A stretch of DNA of 64,000 nt from Actinoplanes xinjiangensis (GTDB lineage Bacteria; Actinomycetota; Actinomycetes; Mycobacteriales; Micromonosporaceae): the NCBI RefSeq assembly GCF_003148685.1, contig NZ_QGGR01000037.1, positions 22,881-86,880 of the forward strand, written 5' to 3'. The position numbers were made by a program, and so were the translations under genes. Positions 52,287 to 61,408 of this stretch are shown one piece after another (position 1 is the stretch's first letter; every line of letters starts with the position of its first letter). The notes under the pieces are model-generated. The model ran no database searches, was not told the origin of the DNA, and saw only the letters and a program-made list of their open reading frames with translations.

Positions 52287-54401
52287 GTGGCTGCCACAGA
52301 TCCCGCTCTCAACTGGTCCGACCTCGACCGCAAGGCGGTGGACACCACCCGGGTCTTGGCCATGGACGCCGTGGAGAAGGCCGGCAACGGCCACCCCGGT
52401 ACCGCCATGAGCCTGGCCCCGGCCGCCTACCTGCTGTTCAACCGAGTACTGCGGCACGACCCCACGGATCCGGAGTGGGCGGGCCGCGACCGCTTCGTGC
52501 TGTCCTGTGGTCACTCCAGCCTCACTCTCTACATTCAGTTGTTCCTCAACGGTTACAGCCTGTCGCTGGATGACCTGAAGGCACTGCGCCAGTGGGACTC
52601 GCTGACCCCCGGTCACCCGGAGTACGGGCACACCCCCGGCGTCGAGATCACCACCGGCCCGCTCGGCCAGGGCATCGGCAACGCGATCGGCATGGCCATG
52701 TCGGCCCGCCGGGTGCGCGGCCTGCTCGACGCGGACGCCCCGGCCGGCGAGTCGCCGTTCGACCACTACGTCTACTCGATCGCCTCGGACGGCGACATCG
52801 AGGAGGGCGTCAGCCACGAGTCGAGCGCCATCGCATCGGTGCAGAAGCTCGGCAACCTCGTGGTCATCTACGACGACAACGAGATCTCCATCGAGGACGA
52901 CACCCGGATCGCCAAGAACGAGGACGTCGGCAAGCGCTACGAGGCGTACGGCTGGCACGTCCAGACCGTCGACTGGCGCAGCACCGAGCCGTACGTCGAG
53001 AACGTCGAGGAGCTCTGGAACGCGATCCAGGCCGCCAAGGCGGTGACCGACAAGCCGTCGTTCATCGTGCTGAAGACGGTCATCGGCTACCCGGCGCCGA
53101 AGAAGCAGAACACCGGCAAGATCCACGGTTCCGCCCTGGGCGCCGCCGAGATCACCGCGACCAAGGCGCTGATGGGTTTCGCCGACGAGCCGTTCGCGAT
53201 CGACGACGAGGTCATCAAGCACGCGCAGCAGGTCGTCGAGCGTGGCCGGGAGGCCCGCGCCGCCTGGCAGCAGAAGTTCGACGCCTGGGCGGCCGGCAAC
53301 ACCGAGGGCAAGGCACTCTTCGACCGCCTCGCCTCCCGGACCCTCCCGGAGGGCTGGCACAAGGCGCTGCCCGAGTTCCCCGCGGACGAGAAGGGCCTGG
53401 CCACCCGCGCCGCGTCCGGCAAGGTCCTGGAGGCGCTGGCCCCGGTCCTGCCCGAGCTGTGGGGCGGTTCCGCCGACCTGGCGGAGAGCAACAACACCAC
53501 GATGAAGGGTGAGCCGTCCTTCATCCCCGCGGAGTACGCGACCAAGGAGTTCCCCGGTCACGAGTACGGCCGCACGCTGCACTTCGGCATCCGCGAGCAC
53601 GGCATGGGCTCGATCCTCAACGGCATCGCGGTGCACGGCGGCACCCGGCCGTACGGTGGCACGTTCCTGGTCTTCAGCGACTACATGCGCGGCGCGGTCC
53701 GCCTGTCCGCGCTGATGAAGCTGCCGGTCGTGTTCGTGTGGACGCACGACTCGATCGGTCTCGGCGAGGACGGCCCGACGCACCAGCCGATCGAGACGCT
53801 GACCGCCCTGCGGGCGATCGTCGGCCTCGACGTGGTCCGCCCGGCCGACGCCAACGAGACCGCGTGGGCCTGGCGTGGCGCCCTGGAGCACACCGACCGC
53901 CCGACCGCGCTCGCGCTGTCCCGGCAGAACCTGCCGACCGTCGACCGCTCGAAGTACGCGTCGGCCGAGGGCACCCTCAAGGGCGGTTACATCCTCTCCG
54001 AGGCGTCCGCGAGCGTGCCGCAGGTGATCCTGATCGCCAGCGGTTCCGAGGTGTCGATCGCGCTCACCGCCCAGGAGCGCCTGGAGGCCGAGGGCACCCC
54101 CACCCGGGTCGTCTCGATGCCCTGCCAGGAGTGGTTCTTCCAGCAGGACACCGCCTACCAGCAGCAGGTGCTGCCGCACGGCGTGAAGGCCCGCGTGAGC
54201 GTCGAGGCCGGAATCCGGATGAGCTGGGACCGCCTGATCGGCGACGCCGGCGAGGCGGTCAGCATCGAGCACTACGGCGCCAGCGCCCCGGCGAAGGTCC
54301 TGTTCGAGCAGTTCGGGTTCACCGCTGACAACGTCGTCGCGAAGGCCCACGCCTCCCTCGCCAAGGTCGGCGAGATCACCGGTCACAAGACCGGCAACTG
54401 A
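52287..54401 (+). CDS. tkt: transketolase
   Basis: 704 residues, thiamine-diphosphate enzyme of the non-oxidative pentose phosphate pathway. The N-terminus has GNGHPGTAMSLAP; the cofactor-binding part includes ASDGDIEEGVSHE; the second half has GIREHGMGSILNG and THDSIGLGEDGPTHQPIE. It is full length. GTG 52287 is the start with GAGGAG upstream. It heads the tkt-tal run. A TAGGGT at 52235-52240 could be its -10 box, but no good -35 was found. Confidence 0.97.
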   Translation: MAATDPALNWSDLDRKAVDTTRVLAMDAVEKAGNGHPGTAMSLAPAAYLLFNRVLRHDPTDPEWAGRDRFVLSCGHSSLTLYIQLFLNGYSLSLDDLKALRQWDSLTPGHPEYGHTPGVEITTGPLGQGIGNAIGMAMSARRVRGLLDADAPAGESPFDHYVYSIASDGDIEEGVSHESSAIASVQKLGNLVVIYDDNEISIEDDTRIAKNEDVGKRYEAYGWHVQTVDWRSTEPYVENVEELWNAIQAAKAVTDKPSFIVLKTVIGYPAPKKQNTGKIHGSALGAAEITATKALMGFADEPFAIDDEVIKHAQQVVERGREARAAWQQKFDAWAAGNTEGKALFDRLASRTLPEGWHKALPEFPADEKGLATRAASGKVLEALAPVLPELWGGSADLAESNNTTMKGEPSFIPAEYATKEFPGHEYGRTLHFGIREHGMGSILNGIAVHGGTRPYGGTFLVFSDYMRGAVRLSALMKLPVVFVWTHDSIGLGEDGPTHQPIETLTALRAIVGLDVVRPADANETAWAWRGALEHTDRPTALALSRQNLPTVDRSKYASAEGTLKGGYILSEASASVPQVILIASGSEVSIALTAQERLEAEGTPTRVVSMPCQEWFFQQDTAYQQQVLPHGVKARVSVEAGIRMSWDRLIGDAGEAVSIEHYGASAPAKVLFEQFGFTADNVVAKAHASLAKVGEITGHKTGN

Positions 54402-54437
54402 ACTTCTACCCCTTTCGATATTCAGGAGCTGAGGGAA

Positions 54438-55574
54438 ATGACCGACAGGCTGGCTGAACTCTCCGCCCAAGGCGTGGCGGTATGGCTCGACGACCTCTCC
54501 CGGGTCCGGCTGACCAGCGGCTCGCTCGACAAGCTGCGCACCGAGCAGCACGTGGTCGGCGTGACGACCAACCCGAGCATCTTCCAGAAGGCGCTCTCCG
54601 ACGCCGACGCCTACGACGAGCAGCTGCGCGACCTCGCCGCGCAGGGTGTGACGGTCGAGGAGGCGATCCGGCTGATGACCGCCAAGGACGTCCGCTGGGC
54701 GGCCGACATCTTCCGCCCGGCGTACGACGCGTCCAACGGCATCGACGGCCGCATCTCGATCGAGGTGGACCCGCGCAAGGCGCACGAGACCGGGTCCACC
54801 GTCGCCGAGGCGAAGACGCTGTGGTGGCTGGTCGACCGGCCCAACCTCTACATCAAGATCCCGGCGACGCTGGCCGGCCTGCCCGCCATCACCCAGGTGC
54901 TGGCCGCGGGCATCAGCGTCAACGTCACGCTGATCTTCTCGGTCGAGCGGTACCGGGCGGTGATGGACGCCTTCCTGACCGGCCTGGAGCAGGCGAAGGC
55001 GAACGGCCACGACCTGTCCAAGATCGGTTCGGTCGCGTCGTTCTTCGTCTCGCGCGTGGACAGCGAGGTGGACAAGCGCCTCGACAAGATCGGCTCGGAC
55101 GAGGCGAAGGCGCTCAAGGGCAAGGCGGCCATCGCCAACGCCCGGCTGGCGTACGAGGCGTACACCGAGGTCTTCGGCGGCGACCGCTGGAAGGCCCTGG
55201 CCGGCGCCGGCGCCCACCCGCAGCGCCCGCTCTGGGCGTCGACCGGCACGAAGAACCCGGAGTTCCTCGACACCATCTACGTCGAGGAGCTGATCGCGCC
55301 CGGCACGGTGAACACCATGCCGGAGCCGGTGATCTTCGCGTACGAGGACCACGGCACCACCCGCGGCGACACCGTCACCGGCAACTTCGCGGACGCCCAC
55401 CAGGCCTTCAGCGACCTCGCGGCCGTCGGCATCGACTTCGCCGACGTGTTCAAGGTCCTCGAGGAGGAGGGCGTCGAGAAGTTCGAGGCGAGCTGGAACG
55501 AGCTGCTGGAGGGCGTCACCAAGTCCCTCAAGGCCGCCGCCTCCGGGGCTGACAACCCCAGCGACGCTGCCTGA
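54438..55574 (+). CDS. tal: transaldolase
   Basis: 378 residues of the long actinobacterial/cyanobacterial transaldolase type. The Schiff-base Lys is in NLYIKIPATLAG near 140. The N-terminal VWLDDLSR and TTNPSIFQKAL are also diagnostic. It transfers dihydroxyacetone units in the pentose phosphate pathway. ATG 54438 has AGGAGCTGAGGG upstream, 36 bp after tkt. Confidence 0.97.
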   Translation: MTDRLAELSAQGVAVWLDDLSRVRLTSGSLDKLRTEQHVVGVTTNPSIFQKALSDADAYDEQLRDLAAQGVTVEEAIRLMTAKDVRWAADIFRPAYDASNGIDGRISIEVDPRKAHETGSTVAEAKTLWWLVDRPNLYIKIPATLAGLPAITQVLAAGISVNVTLIFSVERYRAVMDAFLTGLEQAKANGHDLSKIGSVASFFVSRVDSEVDKRLDKIGSDEAKALKGKAAIANARLAYEAYTEVFGGDRWKALAGAGAHPQRPLWASTGTKNPEFLDTIYVEELIAPGTVNTMPEPVIFAYEDHGTTRGDTVTGNFADAHQAFSDLAAVGIDFADVFKVLEEEGVEKFEASWNELLEGVTKSLKAAASGADNPSDAA

Positions 55575-55586
55575 CGAGCACCATCA

Positions 55587-55620
55587 GCGGCCTGTCGCGG
55601 GGACTCCCGCGACAGGCCGC
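55587..55620 (+). terminator. strong hairpin between tal and zwf
   Basis: A perfect 15-bp stem (GCGGCCTGTCGCGGG and its complement) with a 4-nt loop starts 12 bp after the tal stop. A run of T is absent. It probably separates tkt-tal from zwf-opcA, although zwf starts only 31 bp later. Confidence 0.75.
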
Positions 55621-55651
55621 TCCGTCATCAAAAAACTGGCAGGATGGCAAC

Positions 55652-57169
55652 GTGGGTAATCCGCTGCGCACCGCACAGGACCGTCGGCTTCCGCGGATCC
55701 CGGAGCCCTGTGCTCTGGTCATCTTCGGGGTCACCGGTGACCTGTCCCGAAAGAAGCTCATCCCGGCCGTGTACGACCTGGCCAACCGTGGTCTGCTTCC
55801 CCCCGGTTTCGTGGTGGTGGGCTTCGCCCGCGCCGACTGGGGTGACGGCAGTTTCGAATCGCTCGCCTACGCCGCCGCCAAGAAGGGGGCCCGGACGCCC
55901 TGGCGCGAGGACGTCTGGCAGCGGCTCAGCAGTCAGATCCACTTCGTCCCCGGCTCGTTCGACGACGACGGCGACTTCGACAGGCTCGCCGAGACTCTCG
56001 ACGATCTGCGGGTCCGCAACGGCATCGCCGGCAGCACCGCCTTCTACTTCTCCATCCCGCCGGCCGCGTTCCCGCTGGTGCTCAACCAGCTCAACCGCAC
56101 CGGCATGGCCGACCCGTCGAAGACCGGCGGCTGGCGCCGGGTCGTGGTGGAGAAGCCGTTCGGTCACGACTTCTCCAGCGCGGTGCAGCTCAACCAGCTC
56201 GTCGACGACGTGTTCATCCCGGAGGACGTCTTCCGGATCGACCACTACCTCGGCAAGGAGACGGTCCAGAACATTCTGGCCCTGCGCTTCGCGAACAGCC
56301 TGTTCGAGCCGGTATGGAACTCGAAGTACGTCGACAGCGTGCAGATCACCATGGCCGAGGACGTCGGCATCGGCACCCGCGCGGCGTTCTACGACGCCTC
56401 CGGCGCCGCCCGCGACGTCCTGCAGAACCATCTGCTCCAGCTGCTGGCCCTGGTGGCCATGGAGGAGCCGACGAGCTTCGACCCCCAGGAGGTACGAGCG
56501 GAGAAGCTCAAGGTCCTCAAGGCGATCGCACTGCCGGCCGACATCAACACCGGTTCCGTCCGCGGGCAGTACCTTCCCGGCTGGGTGGCCGGTGAGCGTG
56601 CCGTCGGCTACCTGGAGGAGCCGAACATCCCGGCCGACTCCACCACCGAGACGTACGCCGCGGTCCGCCTCGGCATCCAGAACCGGCGCTGGGCCGGCGT
56701 CCCGTTCTACGTGCGGGTCGGCAAGCGGATGCCCCGCCGGGTGACCGAGATCGCGATCCTGTTCAAGCGGGCGCCGCACCTGCCGTTCGACCCGGCCGAC
56801 GTGGAGATGCTGGGCCACAACCAGCTCGTCGTGCGGGTGCAGCCGGACGAGGGCGTGGTCCTCAAGTTCGGCTCCAAGGTGCCGGGCACCTCGATGGAGG
56901 TCCGCGACATCGCGATGGACTTCCAGTACGGCGAGGCGTTCACCGAGTCCAGCCCGGAGGCGTACGAGCGGCTGGTCCTGGACGTGCTGATCGGCGACCG
57001 GACGCTCTTCCCGGACGCGGCCGAGATCGAGCAGTCCTGGCGGGTCATCGACCCGTTGGAGGCCGCCTGGTCGGGCAACAAACCGGAGCCGTACCGGGCC
57101 GGCGAGTGGGGCCCGCGGGCCTCCGACGAGATGCTGGCACGCGAAGGCCGTACCTGGAGGCGGGCATGA
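55652..57169 (+). CDS. zwf: glucose-6-phosphate dehydrogenase
   Basis: 505 residues. The cofactor motif GVTGDLSRKKLIPAVY is near residue 29, the catalytic RIDHYLGKE near 196 and EKPFGHDFSSA near 167. It makes 6-phosphogluconolactone and NADPH. GTG 55652 is the start. It overlaps opcA by ATGA. Confidence 0.97.
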   Translation: MGNPLRTAQDRRLPRIPEPCALVIFGVTGDLSRKKLIPAVYDLANRGLLPPGFVVVGFARADWGDGSFESLAYAAAKKGARTPWREDVWQRLSSQIHFVPGSFDDDGDFDRLAETLDDLRVRNGIAGSTAFYFSIPPAAFPLVLNQLNRTGMADPSKTGGWRRVVVEKPFGHDFSSAVQLNQLVDDVFIPEDVFRIDHYLGKETVQNILALRFANSLFEPVWNSKYVDSVQITMAEDVGIGTRAAFYDASGAARDVLQNHLLQLLALVAMEEPTSFDPQEVRAEKLKVLKAIALPADINTGSVRGQYLPGWVAGERAVGYLEEPNIPADSTTETYAAVRLGIQNRRWAGVPFYVRVGKRMPRRVTEIAILFKRAPHLPFDPADVEMLGHNQLVVRVQPDEGVVLKFGSKVPGTSMEVRDIAMDFQYGEAFTESSPEAYERLVLDVLIGDRTLFPDAAEIEQSWRVIDPLEAAWSGNKPEPYRAGEWGPRASDEMLAREGRTWRRA

Positions 57170-58149
57170 TCGGTCTGTGGGACACCACCGGTAACGAGGT
57201 CGTCAAGGCACTGGCCGCGGAGCGGCGCAGCGCCGGCGGCGTGGCCTCGGGCCTGGCGCTGACACTGATCGCGGTGGTCGAGGAGAAGAAGGTCCGGGAG
57301 GCCGAGGCGGCAGCCACCATCGCCGCCGCGGCGCACCCCTGCCGGCTGCTCATCGTGGTCCGCTCCGACATGGAGGGCCGCAGCCGGCTGGACGCCGAGA
57401 TCGTCGTGGGCGGGCGTCTCGGCCCGGCCGAGGCCGTCGTCATGCGGATGTACGGCCGTCTCGCGCTGCACGCCGAGTCGGTCGTGATGCCGCTGCTCGC
57501 CCCGGACGTCCCGGTGGTGACGTGGTGGCACCAGGATCCGCCGAACATGATCGCCAACGACTTCCTCGGCGTCGTCTCCGAGCGCCGGATCACCGACAGC
57601 GCCCAGGCGCCGGACCCGGTGGCCGCGCTCCGGCAGCGGGCCGTCGACTACGCGCCCGGCGACACCGACCTCACCTGGACCCGGATCACGCTGTGGCGGT
57701 CCCTGGTGGCCGGCGCGTTCGACAGCACCGAGGCCCGGGTGACCGGCGCGACGATCGTGGCGCCCGACCGTGACCCGACGGCCTGGCTGATGCTGGGCTG
57801 GCTCAAGTCGCGGCTCGGCATCGAGCCGGTGCTGGAGCACACCGACCGGTCGCCCCGTCTGCACTCGGTGGAGTTGCAGTGCGAGAACGGCGACTGTGTC
57901 CGGGTCACCCGCGAGGAGGGCACGGCCCTGTTCAGCCGCACCGGCCAGGAGGACCGTTACATGCCGCTGCCGAAGCGGCCGGTCGGCGATGAGCTGGCCG
58001 AGGAGCTGCGCCGGCTCGACGCCGACCAGATCTACGCGGACGCGCTCGGCGCCATGGCCGGACTGTCCGGTCTGGACCATCGCAACCCGGCCCGGGTGCA
58101 CGTCTGGAAGGATCCGGCCATGGCCGCGATCGCCAGTTCCGTTGCCTGA
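57166..58149 (+). CDS. opcA: glucose-6-phosphate dehydrogenase assembly protein OpcA
   Basis: 327 residues of the OpcA family found in actinobacteria and cyanobacteria. Marks: a first segment MIGLWDTTGNEVVKAL, then SRLDAEIVV and VTWWHQDPPN. It activates or helps assemble Zwf. Start codon coupled to zwf. Confidence 0.95.
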   Translation: MIGLWDTTGNEVVKALAAERRSAGGVASGLALTLIAVVEEKKVREAEAAATIAAAAHPCRLLIVVRSDMEGRSRLDAEIVVGGRLGPAEAVVMRMYGRLALHAESVVMPLLAPDVPVVTWWHQDPPNMIANDFLGVVSERRITDSAQAPDPVAALRQRAVDYAPGDTDLTWTRITLWRSLVAGAFDSTEARVTGATIVAPDRDPTAWLMLGWLKSRLGIEPVLEHTDRSPRLHSVELQCENGDCVRVTREEGTALFSRTGQEDRYMPLPKRPVGDELAEELRRLDADQIYADALGAMAGLSGLDHRNPARVHVWKDPAMAAIASSVA

Positions 58150-58160
58150 CATCCATTGAT

Positions 58161-58195
58161 CGAGGCCGTCCGCCGCTCCGCGGCGGGCGGCCTCG
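58161..58195 (+). terminator. hairpin between opcA and pgl
   Basis: CGAGGCCGTCCGCCG and CGGCGGGCGGCCTCG form a 15-bp stem with one G-U type mismatch, 11 bp after opcA. Since pgl starts 20 bp later with no room for a promoter, it may act as a partial terminator or an RNA processing site. Confidence 0.6.
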
Positions 58196-58215
58196 CGCAT
58201 GAGGGAGAGACCCCA

Positions 58216-58962
58216 TTGAGTGAGACCGTGGTCGTGGTGGTTCCGGACGCCGACATCCTGGCGTCCACGGTGGCGGCACGGCTCGCCATCAAGATCATCG
58301 ACGCGCAGGCGGTGCACGGTTCGGCGAGCGTGGTGCTGACCGGCGGGCGGGTCGCGGCGAAGGTGCTGCGCTCGGTGCGGGAGCTGCCCGCCTCCGCCGC
58401 GATCGACTGGTCCCGGGTGGACCTGTGGTGGGGGGACGAGCGGTTCCTGCCGTCCGGTGACCCGGACCGCAACGAGACCCAGGCGCGCGAGGCCCTGCTG
58501 GACAAGCTGCCGCTCGACCCGGCCCGCGTGCACGCCATGCCGGCCTCCGACGGCCCGGACGGCGAGGACGCGATCGCGGCCGCCGCCCGGTACGCCGCCG
58601 ATCTGGCCACCGCGGCCGATCCAGGCTCGGCGGTGCCCCGCTTCGACGTGCTGATGCTCGGCGTCGGCGAGGACGGGCATGTGGCGTCGCTCTTCCCGGA
58701 ACACCCGGTGCTCCAGGAGACCGGTGTCACGGCCGCCACCTTCGACAGCCCGAAACCGCCGCCCACGCGGGTCACCCTGACCCTGTCGACGATCCAGAGC
58801 GCCGACGAGGTGTGGCTGATCGCCGCCGGGCCGGACAAGGCGGCCCCGATCGGCACGGTGCTGTCCGGCGGGCATCTGCCGGCGGCGAGCGCGACGGGCG
58901 TACAGAAGACGCTCTGGCTCTTGGACCGCGCTGCCGCGGCGAACGTTCCCGCCCAGCCCTGA
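58216..58962 (+). CDS. pgl: 6-phosphogluconolactonase
   Basis: 248 residues of the DevB/Pgl family: VLTGGRVA near 40, VDLWWGDERFLP near 67 and MLGVGEDGHVASLFPEH near 145. It hydrolyses 6-phosphogluconolactone, the Zwf product. The start is a rare TTG (58216) after GAGGGAGAG; no ATG or GTG in frame fits the family's beginning. Confidence 0.94.
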   Translation: MSETVVVVVPDADILASTVAARLAIKIIDAQAVHGSASVVLTGGRVAAKVLRSVRELPASAAIDWSRVDLWWGDERFLPSGDPDRNETQAREALLDKLPLDPARVHAMPASDGPDGEDAIAAAARYAADLATAADPGSAVPRFDVLMLGVGEDGHVASLFPEHPVLQETGVTAATFDSPKPPPTRVTLTLSTIQSADEVWLIAAGPDKAAPIGTVLSGGHLPAASATGVQKTLWLLDRAAAANVPAQP

Positions 58963-59043
58963 CCCCGATGGTGCGGTGACCCGCGGCGCGAAGACCACCG
59001 CGGGTCAGCGCGCCGCGGTCACCGCGCCGCAGACTGGTTGCCC

Positions 59044-59132
59044 GGAGTCACCGCGCCGCGGGCCGACTACCCGGAGTCGACCGCACCGCGAGCCGACCGC
59101 CCGGAGTCGACCGCACCGCGAGCCGACCGCCC
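59044..59132. repeat. 30-bp tandem repeat after pgl
   Basis: Three copies starting at 59044, 59073 and 59103 share GGAGTCGACCGCACCGCG, then GCCGAC. The last two are identical over 30 bp. The array lies in the convergent gap before the membrane protein gene on the minus strand. Confidence 0.8.
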
Positions 59133-59137
59133 CCAAG

Positions 59138-59566
59138 TCACTGCGTCCTGGGCCGACCGTTGGGGGTCACCGCGGGAACCGCGGTGGTCTTCGAGCCGGA
59201 CTCCGGCGTGGACGCGGCGGGCGGGGGTGACTTCGTGGAGGCCGACGGCGATTTCGACGGCGTCTGCGACGGCGCCGGCTCCGGGTTTGCGGGCGACGTG
59301 GTGCCAGGCGTGGAGGGCGGCGCGGTGACCACCGGATCGGCGGGCTGGACCGGCGGAGGTTCGGGTGAGCGGGGTCCCAGGGCCAGGGTCAGCGCCACGG
59401 CCGCGATCGCCACTCCGGCCGGCAGCGGCAGCCAGCGCCACAGACGCGACGGTTTGCGGGGTACGGCGACCGTCGGTGGGATCCCGAACCGCAGCCGCTC
59501 CTGGGTGATCTGACCGGCCCGGGCGGCCAGCGCGCCGCGCAGCCGCAGTTCCAACTCGTCGGTCAT
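59138..59566 (-). CDS. single-pass membrane partner of the ECF sigma factor (anti-sigma-like)
   Basis: 142 residues. A short cytoplasmic part (1-42, ELELRLRGALAARAGQ) precedes one membrane helix (about 47-64) and an outside tail of Pro, Ser, Thr and Ala. The cytoplasmic part lacks the HxxxCxxC zinc motif of classical ZAS anti-sigma factors, so inhibitor function is inferred from position only. ATG 59566 overlaps the sigma gene stop (ATGA). Confidence 0.8.
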   Translation of the reverse strand: MTDELELRLRGALAARAGQITQERLRFGIPPTVAVPRKPSRLWRWLPLPAGVAIAAVALTLALGPRSPEPPPVQPADPVVTAPPSTPGTTSPANPEPAPSQTPSKSPSASTKSPPPAASTPESGSKTTAVPAVTPNGRPRTQ

Positions 59567-60138
59567 CGTTCCCCCAGTCGTGCGCGCAGGATCGACAGCG
59601 CGCGGTGCGCCGTCGATTTGACCGTGCCGCGCGAGACCCGCAGCGTGTCGGCGATCTCCCCCTCGGAGAGTTCCGACCAGTAGCGCAGCACCAGAACCTG
59701 GCGCTGCCGGGCGGTCAGGCCGCGCAGCGCCCCCAGCATCTCCCGGTCGCCCACCCCGAGCAGCGCCTCGTCCTCCGCCGCCGGAACGGCCTCCGGCGGC
59801 GGCGGAAGATAGGCGCGGGCGGTGCGGCGGCGGCGCAGCGCGGAGCGTGCCGCGTTGGTCACCCCGGTGGTGAGGTACGCGTTCGGATCCGTCACCCCGC
59901 GCAGATCGGGTCCGTGCCGCCGGTAGAGCGCGGTGAACACGTCCTGCACGATGTCCTCCGCGGTGGACAGGTCGTCCACCATCAGCACCGCCAGCCGCAC
60001 CATGCTGAGCCGCCGGCTGTGGTAGAGCTCGTTGATCGCCGGCGGTGCGCCCGGGGCACCACGACCGCCCGCCCGCACGCCGGCGGAGAGTCCGCGCAGC
60101 CAGGCGAGCAGCGAAGGAATCGGCAGTACGGAGATCAC
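59563..60138 (-). CDS. ECF sigma factor (SigE-family type)
   Basis: 191 residues. Region 2 is near 35-95 (VDDLSTAEDIVQDVFTALYR), and region 4 near 135-188 (LTARQRQVLVLRYWSEL, GEIADTLRVSRGTVKS). It resembles the actinobacterial SigE-family group of extracytoplasmic function sigma factors. GTG 60138 is the start. Targets are unknown; the secreted protein gene just upstream is a natural candidate. Confidence 0.9.
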   Translation of the reverse strand: MISVLPIPSLLAWLRGLSAGVRAGGRGAPGAPPAINELYHSRRLSMVRLAVLMVDDLSTAEDIVQDVFTALYRRHGPDLRGVTDPNAYLTTGVTNAARSALRRRRTARAYLPPPPEAVPAAEDEALLGVGDREMLGALRGLTARQRQVLVLRYWSELSEGEIADTLRVSRGTVKSTAHRALSILRARLGER

Positions 60139-60184
60139 AGGCGCCCCGGGGGTCGTATGGCGGGAACGAACGGTACCTTCCGGG

Positions 60185-60580
60185 TCAGCGCGAGCGCGAC
60201 GGCGTGACGGCCGGCTTCGGCGCCTTGGTCGCGGCGGGCCCGGTGCCCGGCGTGACGGCGGGCTTCGCCGGAGCCGGGGTCGCGGCGGGTCCCTTGCCCG
60301 GGGTCGCGGCGGGCTTCGCCGGGGAGACGGTGGGCGCCGGCCCGGCGGTCGGCTTGTGGCCGGTGGCCGGGGACGTGGCCGGTGCCGCGGTCTCCTTGAC
60401 CGACTTCGTGGGGGCGGGGGTGGCCGGCTCGGCGGTCGGCTTGTGGCCGGTGGCCGGGGACGTGGCCGGGGCCGGGGCCGGCTTGGCGTCGTCGGCGAAC
60501 GCGGTGGCCGACAGACCGGCGATGCCCAGCACGGTCACAGCGCCGACGGTGAGGGCCAGGCCACGGGTGGAGATACGCAT
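60185..60580 (-). CDS. secreted Pro/Ala/Thr-rich repeat protein
   Basis: 131 residues. A signal peptide (residues 1-29, cleavage after AFA) is followed by a low-complexity region rich in Pro, Ala, Thr and Lys, with two copies of PATSPATGHKPTA and several PAATP-like units. No fold is predicted. It may sit in the cell wall. It lies 47 bp upstream of the sigma factor gene on the same strand. Confidence 0.8.
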   Translation of the reverse strand: MRISTRGLALTVGAVTVLGIAGLSATAFADDAKPAPAPATSPATGHKPTAEPATPAPTKSVKETAAPATSPATGHKPTAGPAPTVSPAKPAATPGKGPAATPAPAKPAVTPGTGPAATKAPKPAVTPSRSR

Positions 60581-60685
60581 CTAGACACTCCATGCTCGTT
60601 GGTGTTGTCGCAGGAGTAGACGCGCGGCCGGCCGGAAGGTTGGCGCCTCGCTTGTGACGTGAGACACAGATCTAGGCTTCGAGGC

Positions 60686-61288
60686 ATGCAGCCGATCATT
60701 CGCGCCTACCGGCCCACCGACCTCGACGCGATCTATGACATCTGCGTGCGTACCGCCGCCGCGGGGGGTGATGCCCGCGGCCGGCACACCTCGGACCGCA
60801 TGCTCGGCGACGTGTGGGCGGTGCCGTACGTGACCCGTGAGCCGGAACACGCGCACGTGCTCGACGACGGGACGGGCGCCGCGGTCGGCTACATCCTGGG
60901 GACGGCGGACACCGCGGCGTTCGTCGAGTGGTTCCGCAAGGAGTGGATCCCGGCGACGGCCGGCCGGTTCGCCGCGGACGACCCGCGTGACCGGGACCTG
61001 GCCGCGGTGTTCAACGCGCCGGAGAAGATGCTGCGGCCGGAGTTCACCGGCTACCCCGCCCACCTGCACATCGACCTGCTGCCCGAGTGGCAGGGCCGGG
61101 GCCACGGCCGCGGGCTGATGGCGGCCTTCCTCGCCGGGCTGCGCGCCGCCGGTGTGGAGGGGGTGCATCTCGGCATGGCCGCCGAGAACGAGGGCGCCTA
61201 CACGTTCTACCGCAAGCTGGGCTTCCACGACATCCCGGTGCCCGACCCGGGTGCCCGGTTCGTGGGGCGTGACACCGGCCCGCTCTGA
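60686..61288 (+). CDS. GNAT-family N-acetyltransferase
   Basis: 200 residues. The acetyl-CoA loop is WQGRGHGRGLM near 136-146, with LHIDLLPE before it and ENEGAYTFYRKLGF near 170-183 after it. The family also includes O-GlcNAcase-linked acetyltransferases of similar length. The substrate is unknown. ATG 60686 has GAGGC upstream. It is divergent from the secreted protein gene. Confidence 0.9.
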   Translation: MQPIIRAYRPTDLDAIYDICVRTAAAGGDARGRHTSDRMLGDVWAVPYVTREPEHAHVLDDGTGAAVGYILGTADTAAFVEWFRKEWIPATAGRFAADDPRDRDLAAVFNAPEKMLRPEFTGYPAHLHIDLLPEWQGRGHGRGLMAAFLAGLRAAGVEGVHLGMAAENEGAYTFYRKLGFHDIPVPDPGARFVGRDTGPL

Positions 61289-61378
61289 GGTGCCACTGAT
61301 GGGCTGACCGAGGTGCCACTGATGGGCCACCGGGGGTGCCGTTGAACGGCTGACCGGGGTGCCGTTGAAGGGCTGACC
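61287..61378. repeat. 23-bp tandem repeat after the GNAT gene
   Basis: Four copies start at 61287, 61310, 61333 and 61356 with the pattern GGTGCC-CTGATGGG or GGTGCCGTTGAAGGG, followed by CTGACCG. The first copy overlaps the GNAT stop codon, as in the pullulanase gene end. Confidence 0.85.
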
Positions 61379-61403
61379 GGCCGTTCTGCCCGGCCGGTCA
61401 GCC
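61371..61403. terminator. bidirectional terminator hairpin
   Basis: GGCTGACCGGCCG and CGGCCGGTCAGCC form a perfect 13-bp stem with a 7-nt loop between the convergent GNAT and rbpA ends. Confidence 0.82.
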
Positions 61404-61408
61404 GTCGA

